64,000 nucleotides of DNA. Source: Fimbriiglobus ruber (GTDB lineage Bacteria > Planctomycetota > Planctomycetia > Gemmatales > Gemmataceae). The stretch is from the NCBI RefSeq assembly GCF_002197845.1, contig NZ_NIDE01000002.1, positions 372,001 to 436,000 of the forward strand. The letters run 5' to 3'. The notes below the pieces were generated by a model that saw nothing but the letters and a program-made list of their open reading frames with translations, had not been told where the DNA came from and did not search any database. Positions 27,766-36,378 of this stretch are shown here, in pieces. Position 1 is the stretch's first letter, and every line of letters starts with the position of its first letter. The position numbers and the translations under genes are program-made.

Positions 27766-29172
27766 TCACGCCCCGTCCGGTTCGTTGGCTCCAGCGGGAC
27801 CGCCCGTGCCCTTCGCCTTCCGCGCCTTGGGCGGTTGCGGCGGGACCGGGATGCCGAGGGCTTCCATCCGCCGCCACAGCCGGGTCCGGAACACGCCCAG
27901 CCGTTCCGCGGCGACCGTCTGCGAGCCGCCGGCCTGCCTCAGCGCCAGCTCGATGAGCCGCTTTTCCACGGCTTCGAGAACCGCGTCGAGCGTCCAGGCT
28001 CGCTCCTCCGGCCTTACCGGCGCCGCGGCGACGAGGAACCGGTCGCGGAGGTAGCGCGGGAGGTGGTCTTTGTTGACTGGTCCGGTCCCGGCCTTCCCGA
28101 CCGCGCGGACGAGGATGTCGCCCAGTTCGCGCACGTTGCCGGGCCAGTCGTGTACCCGCAAGACCGGCCACACGTCGTCTGCGACCCGCGGCTTTTCGCC
28201 GGCGGCCGACCCGCGTTCCAGCAATCGGTCGACCAGCCTGGACAAATCGTCGAGGCGGTCGCGGAGCGGCGGGACCGTCAGTTCCAGAACCGACAGGGCG
28301 GTGTGGAACGGCGGGATGAGTTTGCCCTCGCGCATGGCATCCGCCGCGGGCCGGGCGGCCCCGCAGATCAGGCGGGGGCCGCCCGGCCGCCGGGGGGTGA
28401 ACAGGGCGGCGATTCGCGCCTGCAAGTCGCGCGGCAGGGCGGCCGGGTCTTTCAAATACAGCGTGCCCAGGCGGTCGGACGCGGCCAGGCCGCCTTTGCC
28501 GAACAGCTGGCTCTCGATCAGCGCGGCCGGAAGCCCGCCGCACTCAACCCCCCAGAACGCCCGCTCGCGGGTCGGGCCGTCGTGGTGGATCACCCGGGCC
28601 AGCGTCTCCTTCCCAGCGCCCGGTTCACCGCAGATCCACACCGGGGCGGTCGTCTCGATCGCGAGACGGACTTGAGCGGCCAACCGCTCGGCCCCGAGTG
28701 ACGGGCCGGCGATCAGGTCGAGCGAGAACCCGAGGGCCACCTGTGCCCGCAGGTCGGCGACGGCGGCCGACAGCTTGGCCCCCGGCCCGCGGGCACCGGC
28801 ATCGCCGGCGACGACCACGAACCCCACCACACCGGTCACGCGGCCGCCCGCGGCCAGCGGGACGAAGGTCACGTCCCACCAGGGCGGGCCGGTCTCGGCC
28901 GGTGGGACCGCCCGCCGCGCCCGCGCGGGCCGCCCGGCCCACACCTCGGCCGGCGGCGCGAGCGCTTGGGCGAGGTCGCCCGCGGACCGCCGCGACGAGA
29001 CCCGCATCCCGCGGGCCGCCGCGAGCGAACGGCCGACGAGTGCTTCCCACGCCGGGTTCGCGTACCGCAGTCGCCGGGCGGCGCTCACAACGAACACGGG
29101 CGTGGTCGTGCCGTGAAAGTAGGCCCGCCAGGGGAAGCGCGGGCGGTCGGAAGGAGGAGTCGGGTCGGGCAC
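27766..29172 (-). CDS. PAS-containing enhancer-binding-protein relative with degenerate AAA+ core and Fis HTH
   Basis: This 468-residue protein starts at a GTG at 29172. A PAS-like region lies near 20-130 (VVSAARRLRYANPAWEALVG). Residues 170-400 follow the sigma-54 activator plan: CGEPGAGKETLARVIH (Walker A), VECGGLPAALIESQLFGKG, GTLYLKDPAALPRDLQ and PPLRDRLDDLSRLVDRLL, then HDWPGNVREL. The loop that should contain GAFTGA is absent (FGKGGLAASDRLG), and Walker B reads LYLKDP rather than LFLDE. The C-terminal helix-turn-helix is of Fis type (LRQAGGSQTVAAERLGVFRT). It probably binds DNA but should not remodel sigma-54 polymerase in the usual way. It heads the pseudo-receiver/ferredoxin operon. 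Confidence 0.82.
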   Translation of the reverse strand: MPDPTPPSDRPRFPWRAYFHGTTTPVFVVSAARRLRYANPAWEALVGRSLAAARGMRVSSRRSAGDLAQALAPPAEVWAGRPARARRAVPPAETGPPWWDVTFVPLAAGGRVTGVVGFVVVAGDAGARGPGAKLSAAVADLRAQVALGFSLDLIAGPSLGAERLAAQVRLAIETTAPVWICGEPGAGKETLARVIHHDGPTRERAFWGVECGGLPAALIESQLFGKGGLAASDRLGTLYLKDPAALPRDLQARIAALFTPRRPGGPRLICGAARPAADAMREGKLIPPFHTALSVLELTVPPLRDRLDDLSRLVDRLLERGSAAGEKPRVADDVWPVLRVHDWPGNVRELGDILVRAVGKAGTGPVNKDHLPRYLRDRFLVAAAPVRPEERAWTLDAVLEAVEKRLIELALRQAGGSQTVAAERLGVFRTRLWRRMEALGIPVPPQPPKARKAKGTGGPAGANEPDGA

Positions 29173-29196
29173 GAGTAGTTGTCAGTTGTTAGTTGT

Positions 29197-29496
29197 TATA
29201 CTTCGCCCGGTTCGGAATGAGGTATTTCTCCATCCCGGCGAGTGAAGACGGGTGGGAGCGGCGACCTCACCCCCGGCCCCTCTCCTCCGAAAGGAGAGGG
29301 GAGCACGAGCGGACGGCTCGCGGATGGGGGGTGGCAGTCCGGGAAACGGCGTCCGCCCGTGTCGGTGACGTTCGTCCACTCGCTCCCCTCTCCTTTCGGA
29401 GGAGAGGGGCCGGGGGTGAGGTCGCACTTGCCGGGGGCGCCGACCTCGCCCACAACCAGGCGGCGAAAGACCTCATTCCGGACCGCGTAAAGTATA
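29197..29496. repeat. Nested inverted repeats, 44-bp perfect inner arms
   Basis: Inner arms 29261-29304 and 29382-29425 are perfect 44-base complements, each itself containing a CTCTCC...GGAGAG hairpin. Outer arms 29197-29223 and 29470-29496 pair with a few mismatches. AGTTGTCAGTTGTTAGTTGT-like stretches flank both sides. The gap 29173-29556 has no gene. The structure looks like a non-autonomous palindromic element inserted between a regulator gene and the exporter. Confidence 0.85.
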
Positions 29497-29556
29497 GTTG
29501 CCAGTTGTTGTCGGTTACTATTTGCTGACAACTGACAACCAACAACTGACAACTAT

Positions 29557-31347
29557 TTAAAATTCCATCGCCTTGAGTGCCCGGCCGCCGGCCCGGAGCG
29601 GGAGCCAAACGGCGACCGCCCCGAGGGCCAACCCGAGGGGAATACCGGAGAACGCCCAGAGTGGGGTTTCGCGGTCGTGCCCGCTGGCGAACCCGTGGGC
29701 CAGGCCGGCCGCGTGGATGGGCGCGGCCATCACCCCGACCACGAGGACGAGGAACAGCAGCCCGATCACCATGTTCACCGTCCCGCCGAAGCCGACCACG
29801 ATCTTCGACGGGTCGGTCTCCCGGAAGTTCGGCATGTACGCGCCCAGGCCGACGTTCAGCCCGCTCAACCCGACGGCCACCACCCCGACCGTCAGCGCGT
29901 GGGCGACGAGCGGGCCGGCCGACATGCCGAGCAGGATGTCGCTCAACAAGATCAGCGTCTCCGCGATCAGCACCGACCCGGTCGCCGAGAAGACGAACTT
30001 GCCGAACAGGATCTGCTCGCGGCGGACCGGCATCAGGCCGAGAATCCAGAACTTCCGCCCTTCCAGGCTGATGAGCGGGAAAATGAACCGGCTCAGCCCG
30101 GCGCACAACAGCACGGACGTGCCCGCGACGTTCATCAGGCTGACCACGTACTTGTCCACGGCCACCAGGTCGTTCCGGTAGAATTGGCGCAGGTTGGTCG
30201 CCCCGAGCAGCATCATCCCGCCAAAGATGAACAACAGCGCCCACTGCGTCGGGTCGCGGCGGAAAGTGCGAAAGTCCTTGACCACGAGGATGCGGGTCGG
30301 CTTGTCGAGGTAAAAGACGAGCGCGTTCATCACCCGGTCGAGGACGTTCCCGCGGTAGACCCGGCGGTCCCGCCCGCCACCCGCGATCCGGTCGAACGCG
30401 GTCCGGTAGACCCGGCCCGCCACCCACGCGGCGACGAGGTACGCGAGCAGCCCGTTGCTCCAGATCACGGCTAGCGGGAGGACCGCGCCGGCCGGCTCGC
30501 CCCGGGCGGCGGCCATGATCCCGTTCGTCATCCAGTGGCTCGGGGTGAGCGGATGCTGGACCAGGGCGAACTGCCCGATGAGCCCCTCGACCTCGTTCTT
30601 CTTCGGCGCGTGGATCGTCTGCTTGAACGCCGCCAGCACCCGCGACGCCCAGAACCCGCCCAAAACCACCAGCACGACGCCCAGCCAGATTAACGCCTGC
30701 CGGCGGTTCCGCGGGAGGTACCGGACCAGGAACAGGCAGAACAGGGCGGAGACGGACCCCGGGAGCAGCACGAACCCGAGTAGGTACGCCGGGAGCAGCG
30801 GGTAAAAGTACCACGGGACGCCGGTGCCGATGCCGTACGCGACCAGGATCGGCAGCCCGAGGATCATGAACGCCCACGAGCTGAACGCGACCGCGGCCTG
30901 GAACTTGACCGCGAACACGCGGTTGGCCCGGGCCGGGGTGGTCAACAAGAACTTGGCTTCGGGGGCGGTGAACAGGCTCGCGTAGAGGATGATGCCGGTC
31001 GAGAAGACGAGCATCGTGCCGAGCGTGAAGAACATCAGGTCGAACAGCCCGCCGACGATCAGCCCCTTGGCCGGGACTTTGAACTGAAACAACTCGCGGA
31101 CGCCGAACCAGCTCAGCCCGAAGACGAACGCCGCCACGATCGCGCTCGTCGCGAGCATCGTGATCAGCTTCACCTTGCCCGACTGCCAGGCCACGCGGAG
31201 GCCGTTCCGGGCGACCCGGTAGCGGAGCCGGTCGAACACCGCCGCCTGGTTGCCGAGGGGTGGCAGGGGTACCGGCGCGGGGGACAGCGGTGCCCGCACC
31301 GGCGGCTCGGCGGGAGGCGGGGCGAGAGTGTCGGCGGAGTCGGTCAT
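29557..31347 (-). CDS. ABC-2-type exporter permease
   Basis: This 596-residue integral membrane protein has a Pro/Ala-rich cytoplasmic N-terminus (1-40), then about twelve hydrophobic helices in two halves, separated by a soluble stretch near 260-340 (GGRDRRVYRGNVLDRV). The LTTPARANRVFAVKF segment after the third helix resembles the coupling helix of putative ABC exporters. The gene lies 60 bases downstream of an ATP-binding protein on the same strand, making a two-gene exporter. The cargo is unknown. The start at 31347 (ATG) is the only reasonable one. Confidence 0.82.
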   Translation of the reverse strand: MTDSADTLAPPPAEPPVRAPLSPAPVPLPPLGNQAAVFDRLRYRVARNGLRVAWQSGKVKLITMLATSAIVAAFVFGLSWFGVRELFQFKVPAKGLIVGGLFDLMFFTLGTMLVFSTGIILYASLFTAPEAKFLLTTPARANRVFAVKFQAAVAFSSWAFMILGLPILVAYGIGTGVPWYFYPLLPAYLLGFVLLPGSVSALFCLFLVRYLPRNRRQALIWLGVVLVVLGGFWASRVLAAFKQTIHAPKKNEVEGLIGQFALVQHPLTPSHWMTNGIMAAARGEPAGAVLPLAVIWSNGLLAYLVAAWVAGRVYRTAFDRIAGGGRDRRVYRGNVLDRVMNALVFYLDKPTRILVVKDFRTFRRDPTQWALLFIFGGMMLLGATNLRQFYRNDLVAVDKYVVSLMNVAGTSVLLCAGLSRFIFPLISLEGRKFWILGLMPVRREQILFGKFVFSATGSVLIAETLILLSDILLGMSAGPLVAHALTVGVVAVGLSGLNVGLGAYMPNFRETDPSKIVVGFGGTVNMVIGLLFLVLVVGVMAAPIHAAGLAHGFASGHDRETPLWAFSGIPLGLALGAVAVWLPLRAGGRALKAMEF

Positions 31348-31407
31348 GGGTCGCTTGCGGGAACGATGTTTGGGTGCGTCGCGAATTCTGGAAGCGGCCG
31401 GAGGCGG

Positions 31408-32154
31408 TCACACTTTGACCGGTGGCTCGGCCACCGCTTCCTCGGTGATTTTCAGGAACAGGTCTTCGAGCGAGCCGTTCATCGCGGCCTGCCGGCGGAG
31501 GTCGGTCATGGTCCCGCAGCCGAGCAACCGGCCGTGGTCGAGGATGCCGATGCGGTCGGCGAGTTCCTGGGCGATGTCGAGGGTGTGCGTGGACAGGAAC
31601 ACGGTCACGCCGCTCTCGGCCTGCTGGCGGAGCAACACCTTGAGTTCGCGAATGCTCTTCGGGTCGAGCCCGACGGTCGGCTCGTCGGCGATCAACAGCC
31701 GCGGTTCGTGGACGAGGGCGGCCGCGAAGACGGTCCGCTGCCGCATCCCGTGCGAGTACCGTTCGGTTAAATCGTCCACGAAGTCGTCGAGGTGGAACGT
31801 CTCGATCACGCGGGCGGTCTGGTCGGCGGCCCGGGCCTTGTCCATGCCGTACAGATCACAGGTGAATTGCAGGAACTCGCGGCCGGTGAGCTTTTCGTAC
31901 AGGAACGGCATGTCCGGCACGTAGCTGATGAGCCGCCGGGCGTCGTCCCCCTGCGCCCGAACGTCGTACCCGCCGACCTTCACGGTCCCTTCGGTCGGGA
32001 AGAGCAGGCCGCAGAGCATCTTGATCGTCGTCGTCTTCCCCGCGCCGTTCGGCCCGAGGAACGCGAACAACTCCCCGGCGGGGACGTTCAGGTTCAAGCC
32101 CTGGACGGCGATCTTGGTGCCGTACCGCTTGGTGACGTTGGTGATCTCGATCAT
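31408..32154 (-). CDS. ABC transporter ATP-binding protein
   Basis: The start at the internal ATG at 32154 (MIEITNVTKRYGTKIAVQGL) fits ABC proteins; the frame's earlier Met at 32196 lies inside a repeat element. Walker A is GPNGAGKTT, the signature is YSHGMRQRT (S-H-G instead of S-G-G), Walker B is LLIADEP and the switch is STHTL. The 248-residue length is normal. It powers the adjacent permease. A 37-bp hairpin repeat sits immediately upstream of the start. Confidence 0.95.
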   Translation of the reverse strand: MIEITNVTKRYGTKIAVQGLNLNVPAGELFAFLGPNGAGKTTTIKMLCGLLFPTEGTVKVGGYDVRAQGDDARRLISYVPDMPFLYEKLTGREFLQFTCDLYGMDKARAADQTARVIETFHLDDFVDDLTERYSHGMRQRTVFAAALVHEPRLLIADEPTVGLDPKSIRELKVLLRQQAESGVTVFLSTHTLDIAQELADRIGILDHGRLLGCGTMTDLRRQAAMNGSLEDLFLKITEEAVAEPPVKV

Positions 32155-32170
32155 GCTAATCCTTACTTTT

Positions 32171-32258
32171 AGCCACGGATGAACACGGATAAACACGGAT
32201 CAGAAAAATGCAGGCGATTTATTTTCTGATCCGTGTTTATCCGTGTTCATCCGTGGCT
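32171..32258. repeat. 37-bp perfect inverted repeat built of three 10-mers
   Basis: Arms 32171-32207 and 32222-32258 pair perfectly around a 14-base loop. Each arm contains three successive decamers ending CACGGAT (AGCCACGGAT, GAACACGGAT, AAACACGGAT). The element occupies most of the space between the ATP-binding gene and the next gene upstream. Confidence 0.9.
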
Positions 32259-32265
32259 AAATGAC

Positions 32266-33183
32266 TTAATCTTCCCGCTCGAAGCGGAGTTTTTCCCCGA
32301 ACCCGCTCGCCTCCTGCCGCATCACTCTCCCGTCGGCCACGTTCACCCACGTCCGCGCTTCCACGCCTTCGCCCCGGTACTCGATCACCCAGCAGTCGAC
32401 CGGGTCGCTCAATTTCCGCTCCAACCGCTCGGGGGTACTCAGGACTTCGGCGATAAGTTCCTGGCTCTCCGGCCGCGAGCCGAGGGCACCGGCCGCGAGT
32501 TCCGATTGCTTGACCACGTCCCGGGTCATGACATACACGGCATCGCGGAGCGGGTCGACGACGCGGATCACCCACCGGCGGCCGGGCTGGATGTCGCGGA
32601 GGCGGCCGACCGGGGTCATCGGGTTGAGCACCTGACCGCCCGGGACCGGAACGGGTTCGAGAGCCCGCGTGATCGTCGGGACCGTCGCGTTCGCCGGGTA
32701 AAAGATTTCGCAGTCGCCCACGAGGGTTCCGTCGCGGACGACGCCCGTCACCTTGGCAGCCGCGTGCCCGAGTTCGACCGCCAGCGGCTTGACGCCCAGG
32801 AAAAGCTTCATCTCGCCGGACAGGGATTGCTCGCGGAGTTCGCCGGCCCGGTTTACACGCACGTTCGTTTCCAGCCGCGGGCACTCGATCCGGATCTTGG
32901 CCAGGTCGAGGTCGAAGGACAGCTGCGTAAACGTGTTGTGGAACCGGAAGGTGTCGTCGGCCGGGGTGTATTCCATCCGGGTCGTGAGTGAGCCGATGTG
33001 GTCGGTGCCGCGGAACACGGTCCACCGGGCGGGCAGGGCCTGGGCGGCCTCGTCCGCGAGGTCGATCCGGACAGCCGGCGGTGCGTCCGAGAAGAACCGG
33101 GGCCAAACGTCGCGGTAGCCCACGAACGCCGTGGTCGCCAGCCAAAACGACAGAATCAGCCCGATACCAGGGCGGGACGGCAT
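32266..33183 (-). CDS. Membrane-anchored protein of unknown function
   Basis: The ATG at 33183 is preferred over a GTG one codon earlier; AAGG lies about ten bases upstream. The 305-residue protein has one N-terminal hydrophobic helix (GIGLILSFWLATTAFVGY), then a beta-rich extracytoplasmic domain with phrases such as WTVFRGTDHIGSLTTRMEY and WVIRVVDPLRDAVYVMTR. It resembles exported proteins with a DUF3108-like half-barrel but I cannot assign a family. It stands upstream of the ABC pair on the same strand, separated by the 37-bp hairpin, so it could be co-expressed and work at the cell envelope. Confidence 0.7.
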   Translation of the reverse strand: MPSRPGIGLILSFWLATTAFVGYRDVWPRFFSDAPPAVRIDLADEAAQALPARWTVFRGTDHIGSLTTRMEYTPADDTFRFHNTFTQLSFDLDLAKIRIECPRLETNVRVNRAGELREQSLSGEMKLFLGVKPLAVELGHAAAKVTGVVRDGTLVGDCEIFYPANATVPTITRALEPVPVPGGQVLNPMTPVGRLRDIQPGRRWVIRVVDPLRDAVYVMTRDVVKQSELAAGALGSRPESQELIAEVLSTPERLERKLSDPVDCWVIEYRGEGVEARTWVNVADGRVMRQEASGFGEKLRFERED

Positions 33184-33369
33184 CACGACACCTTAACGCA
33201 CCGGCCCGCGACGAAGACGTGAGCCGCCGCGCGGGGGGCGGCAGTTGTGTCATCCTAACCGACGAGCCCCGTCCGGACAACAACGCCGATTCACCTTGCC
33301 CCGCGCTCCCGGAAGTTTCACAATGTCCCCCGGCGCGGTGGTGGACACTTATACCCCATAGGAGTGCCC

Positions 33370-33843
33370 ATGACCGACCTCGCCCGCCGCCTGTTCGGGG
33401 ACGACGCGCCCCCGAAGCGGTTCGCCCTGATCGTCGATCTGGACGAAACCCTCTGCACGGCGTTCGCGTGCCCGATCCGGGCCGGGATCGACGTCCTCGC
33501 CCGGATCGATCGCCTGAAGGTGGAAGTTCATTACGTGACCGCGCGGACGGAGGTATCGCGGAAAGGGACCGAGCAGTTCATCGGCGACCACCGCCTACCC
33601 GGGTGGCGGAACCTGCACCTGTCCCCGACCGTCATCGGCTCGCGGGAGCACAAGCTGAAGGTCCACGCCCGGCTCGCCCGCGAGTTCCGCGTGATCGCCA
33701 GCATCGGCGACTCATTCGAGGAGGCGGAAGCATCGGCCGCGGCCGGCATCCCGTTCGTCCCGGTGGACGTCGAGAACCCGGTGCAGGCGTGGGTTACCCT
33801 TACCCTGTTGATAGAGGAAGCCGGCGGCTTCGTGCGGGAGTGA
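33370..33843 (+). CDS. HAD-superfamily phosphatase-like protein
   Basis: The ATG at 33370 follows TAGGAG at 33359-33364; an upstream GTG overlaps that site and is less likely. The 157-residue protein has motif I LIVDLDETL (nucleophile and general-acid Asp), motif II VTARTE, a Lys in EHKLKVH and motif IV IASIGDSFEEAEAS. It lacks a large cap domain. HAD proteins of this size dephosphorylate small molecules, and the substrate is not predictable here. Confidence 0.88.
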   Translation: MTDLARRLFGDDAPPKRFALIVDLDETLCTAFACPIRAGIDVLARIDRLKVEVHYVTARTEVSRKGTEQFIGDHRLPGWRNLHLSPTVIGSREHKLKVHARLAREFRVIASIGDSFEEAEASAAAGIPFVPVDVENPVQAWVTLTLLIEEAGGFVRE

Positions 33844-33885
33844 CCGAGCGGGTGTTCCCGAACGGCAGGACGGTTCCGGGCGGGT

Positions 33886-34029
33886 GTCCCCGGGCTCCCG
33901 CCCGGGTCTACGTTAGGCCGCCCCGGAGGGGCGGGAAAACCCCCTGCTTCGGTTGTTGTGCTGCGGGTCGGTTTACTCTTCCGCCCCTCCGGGGCGGCCT
34001 AACGTAGACCCGGGCGGGAGCCCGGGGAC
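33886..34029. repeat. Palindromic element with 49-bp perfect arms
   Basis: Arms 33886-33934 and 33981-34029 pair perfectly over 49 bases with a 46-base loop. The arm is nearly the same as in the element at 10818-10945, differing by a TTAGG/TCAGG-type change. This gives two copies of one family in the window. It sits just upstream of xseA. Confidence 0.9.
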
Positions 34030-34077
34030 GCCGGGCGGTGACAATACGTATCCCTGTGGGCCGAGAACCCTGTAACC

Positions 34078-35361
34078 ATGCCCCTGCCCGAAGGTACGAA
34101 ACCGCTGACCGTGTCCGCCTTGACCAACGCGGTCAAGTTGCGCGTGGAGGAGAATTTCCCCGGCGTCTGGGTGACGGGCGAGGTGGCGAACCTCGTCCGG
34201 GCAGCCTCCGGGCACATTTACTTCACGCTCAAGGACGCCGGGGCGACGCTGAAATGCGCGATGTTCCGCGGGTTCGCCCTGCGGCTCCGGTTCGATCCGA
34301 AGGACGGGATGAGCGTGAACGCCCGGGGCGGTATCACCGTCTACCCGCCCCGCGGCGAGTACCAGCTTGTTGTGGAGGAATTGCTCCCCAAAGGCGTCGG
34401 CGCGGCCGAGCTGGCCCTGCGGCAACTCAAGGAAAAGCTGCTCGCCAAGGGGTATTTCGATCCAAAGCGGAAGAAGCCGCTGCCCCGGTTCCCCCGCCGC
34501 ATCGCCCTGGTCGCCAGCGCGACCGGAGCCGCGATCCGCGACATGCTCGAAATCCTCACCACCCGGTGGCCCCTGGCGGACGTGGTCGTCCGGCCGAGCC
34601 GCGTCCAGGGGGCGGGCGCGGCCGAGGATGTGGCCGCGTCCGTCCGCCTGCTCAACCGCCTGCACCGGCTGAACCACCTCCCGCTCGACGCCATCGTGAT
34701 CGGCCGCGGCGGCGGCAGTTCCGAAGACCTGGCCGCGTTCAACGAGGAGATCGTCGCGGACGCGATCCACGACTCGACGGTGCCGGTCGTCTCCGCGGTC
34801 GGCCACGAGATCGACGTGAGCGTGGCCGACCTCGTGGCCGACTACCGCGCGCTGACGCCGTCGCAGGCGATCACCGCGCTGACGCCCGACCGCCGCGAGT
34901 TAATGGACGGCCTGGCCGACTTCACCGACCGCCTACGGGAGGCGGTAGTCCACCGGGTCGAACTCGGCCGCCAGCGGGTCGACCAACTCGCGGCCCGGCC
35001 TGCTCTCCGGAAGCCGCTCGAACGAGTCCGCGAACTGGAACAGAAGCTCGACGACACGGCCGCCCGCCTGCTCCGCGCGGCCAACCTTTCGGTCCGACGG
35101 AGCGGCGATCAGCTCGCCGCAACGGCCGAACGGCTGGAGGGCCTCAGCCCCCTGAACGTCCTCCGCCGCGGGTACAGCCTGACGCGGACCGCCGACGGCG
35201 ACCAGCTGATCCGCGACGCCAGCACCGTCCGCCCCGGCGACCGGATCGTGACGCGCCTGGCTGGCGGGGAGATATTGTCTGAAGTCGTCAGGTCCGAAGT
35301 CGTCAAGTCATCAAGTCATCAAGTCATCAAGTCGGAAGACACCGACCCGAGCCCCGATTAG
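34078..35361 (+). CDS. xseA: Exodeoxyribonuclease VII large subunit
   Basis: This 427-residue protein has an N-terminal OB-fold (VTGEVANLVRAASGHIYFTL, then KDAGATLKCAMFRG) and the catalytic region with IRDMLEILTTRWP, AIVIGRGGGSSEDLAAFNEE and VVSAVGHEIDVSVADLVAD. A coiled-coil follows, with the conserved LNVLRRGYSLT near the end. With XseB it degrades single-stranded DNA to oligonucleotides. The last ~25 residues (from about SEVVRSEVVKSS) are encoded by a repeat of TCATCAAG-like units, so the C-terminal tail appears to be captured repeat sequence. xseB follows after 94 bases. Confidence 0.97.
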   Translation: MPLPEGTKPLTVSALTNAVKLRVEENFPGVWVTGEVANLVRAASGHIYFTLKDAGATLKCAMFRGFALRLRFDPKDGMSVNARGGITVYPPRGEYQLVVEELLPKGVGAAELALRQLKEKLLAKGYFDPKRKKPLPRFPRRIALVASATGAAIRDMLEILTTRWPLADVVVRPSRVQGAGAAEDVAASVRLLNRLHRLNHLPLDAIVIGRGGGSSEDLAAFNEEIVADAIHDSTVPVVSAVGHEIDVSVADLVADYRALTPSQAITALTPDRRELMDGLADFTDRLREAVVHRVELGRQRVDQLAARPALRKPLERVRELEQKLDDTAARLLRAANLSVRRSGDQLAATAERLEGLSPLNVLRRGYSLTRTADGDQLIRDASTVRPGDRIVTRLAGGEILSEVVRSEVVKSSSHQVIKSEDTDPSPD

Positions 35362-35437
35362 TTCGTTGACACGCGACACCCGGCGTCATTTCCAGGGTTT
35401 TCGACTCGAAGACTTGATGACCTGACGACTTGATGAT
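35283..35437 (+). repeat. Degenerate TCATCAAGTC-type repeats in direct and inverted orientation
   Basis: Direct AAGTCATC units lie at 35283-35333, including three tandem copies. Inverted units (GACTTGATGACCTGACGACT) lie at 35411-35437. The first group is inside the end of xseA and the second just before xseB. The same family occurs at 52162-52281. Confidence 0.8.
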
Positions 35438-35455
35438 TCATTCTCAGAGGACGGC

Positions 35456-35779
35456 ATGCCCGATCAGGAACCCAAACTGAGATTCGAGCAGGCGCTCGGC
35501 GAACTCGAGCGCATCCTCCGCGATCTGGAGGACGGCACGACCACGCTCGAAGACGCCCTCGCGCGGTACGAGCGGGGCGTCGGGTTGCTGAAGCAGTGTT
35601 ACGCGCAACTCCGCGACGCCGAGCAGAAGATCCGCCAACTCTCGGGCCTGACCGAAGACGGCAAGCCGGAACTCAAGCCGTTCGAGCACACGGCCGCCGT
35701 CGAAAAATCGAAGCCCCCGGCCCGCCGCCCGAAGCCGCCGGAGCCTCCCCCGGAAAACGGCGACGAGGCACCGTTTTAA
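35456..35779 (+). CDS. xseB: Exodeoxyribonuclease VII small subunit
   Basis: This 107-residue protein starts at the ATG at 35456. The XseB helical hairpin is clear: LRFEQALGELERILRDLEDG, TTLEDALARYERGVGLLKQC and LRDAEQKIRQL. A Pro/Lys-rich tail (KPPARRPKPPEPPPENGDEA) follows and makes it somewhat longer than typical. It partners the XseA product encoded just upstream. Confidence 0.95.
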   Translation: MPDQEPKLRFEQALGELERILRDLEDGTTTLEDALARYERGVGLLKQCYAQLRDAEQKIRQLSGLTEDGKPELKPFEHTAAVEKSKPPARRPKPPEPPPENGDEAPF

Positions 35780-35865
35780 GTCGGCACCTCGTCGAGAGGT
35801 TTGGTCGCACCGTCGATATCGGATTCATCCGGCTGTTGTTCCCGCTGACGCTGTCGGTATTCGTC

Positions 35866-36378
35866 TCATTCCCGGGCCCGCCGGGCGGCCTCTTCGGCTT
35901 GTTGCCGGTCGATTTCCTCCTGCTGCCGGCGGAGTTCCGCGGCGGCCTGCTGTTGCCGGAGGTCGTCTTCCTGTCGCCGCTGTTCGGCGGCTTCGGCTTG
36001 CTGGCGGTTGATCTCCTCTTGCTGTCGGCGGAGTTCGGCGGCCGCTTGCTGCTGCCGGAGGTCGTCTTCACACCGCTGTCGCTCCGCCGCCTCGGCTTGC
36101 TGGCGGTTGATCTCCTCTTGTTGCCGCTGCATCTCGGCGGCGAGTTGCTGTTGCCGCTGTTCGTCCTCGCGTTGCTGCCGCTCCGCGGCTTCCGCCTCCC
36201 GGCGGTTGATTTCTTCTTGCTGTCGCTGCATCTCGGCGGCCGCTTGCTGTTGGCGGTTCGCCTCCTCTTGCTGCCGCTGCGCCTCGGCGGCGGGGTCGTC
36301 GTCGGCCCGGACCACGGCGGCCGACCCGAAGAGCCCCAAAGCGGCACACAAAGCCCACCGGCGGATCGATCGGAACAT
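35866..36378 (-). CDS. Secreted Gln/Glu/Arg-rich coiled-coil repeat protein
   Basis: From the ATG at 36378 there is a signal peptide (RSIRRWALCAALGLFGSAAV, then VRADDD). A 33-residue unit (AAAEMQRQQEEINRREAEAA plus a charged end) is then repeated about four times, forming a continuous charged coiled coil. At the DNA level this is a ~99-bp tandem repeat. The frame stops at TGA 35866-35868, but the repeat-like sequence continues in frame behind it (DEYRQRQREQQPDESDIDG) to a TAA at 35776. The stop may therefore be a recent nonsense change. A structural or periplasmic spacer role is possible. The family is not recognised. Confidence 0.72.
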   Translation of the reverse strand: MFRSIRRWALCAALGLFGSAAVVRADDDPAAEAQRQQEEANRQQQAAAEMQRQQEEINRREAEAAERQQREDEQRQQQLAAEMQRQQEEINRQQAEAAERQRCEDDLRQQQAAAELRRQQEEINRQQAEAAEQRRQEDDLRQQQAAAELRRQQEEIDRQQAEEAARRARE

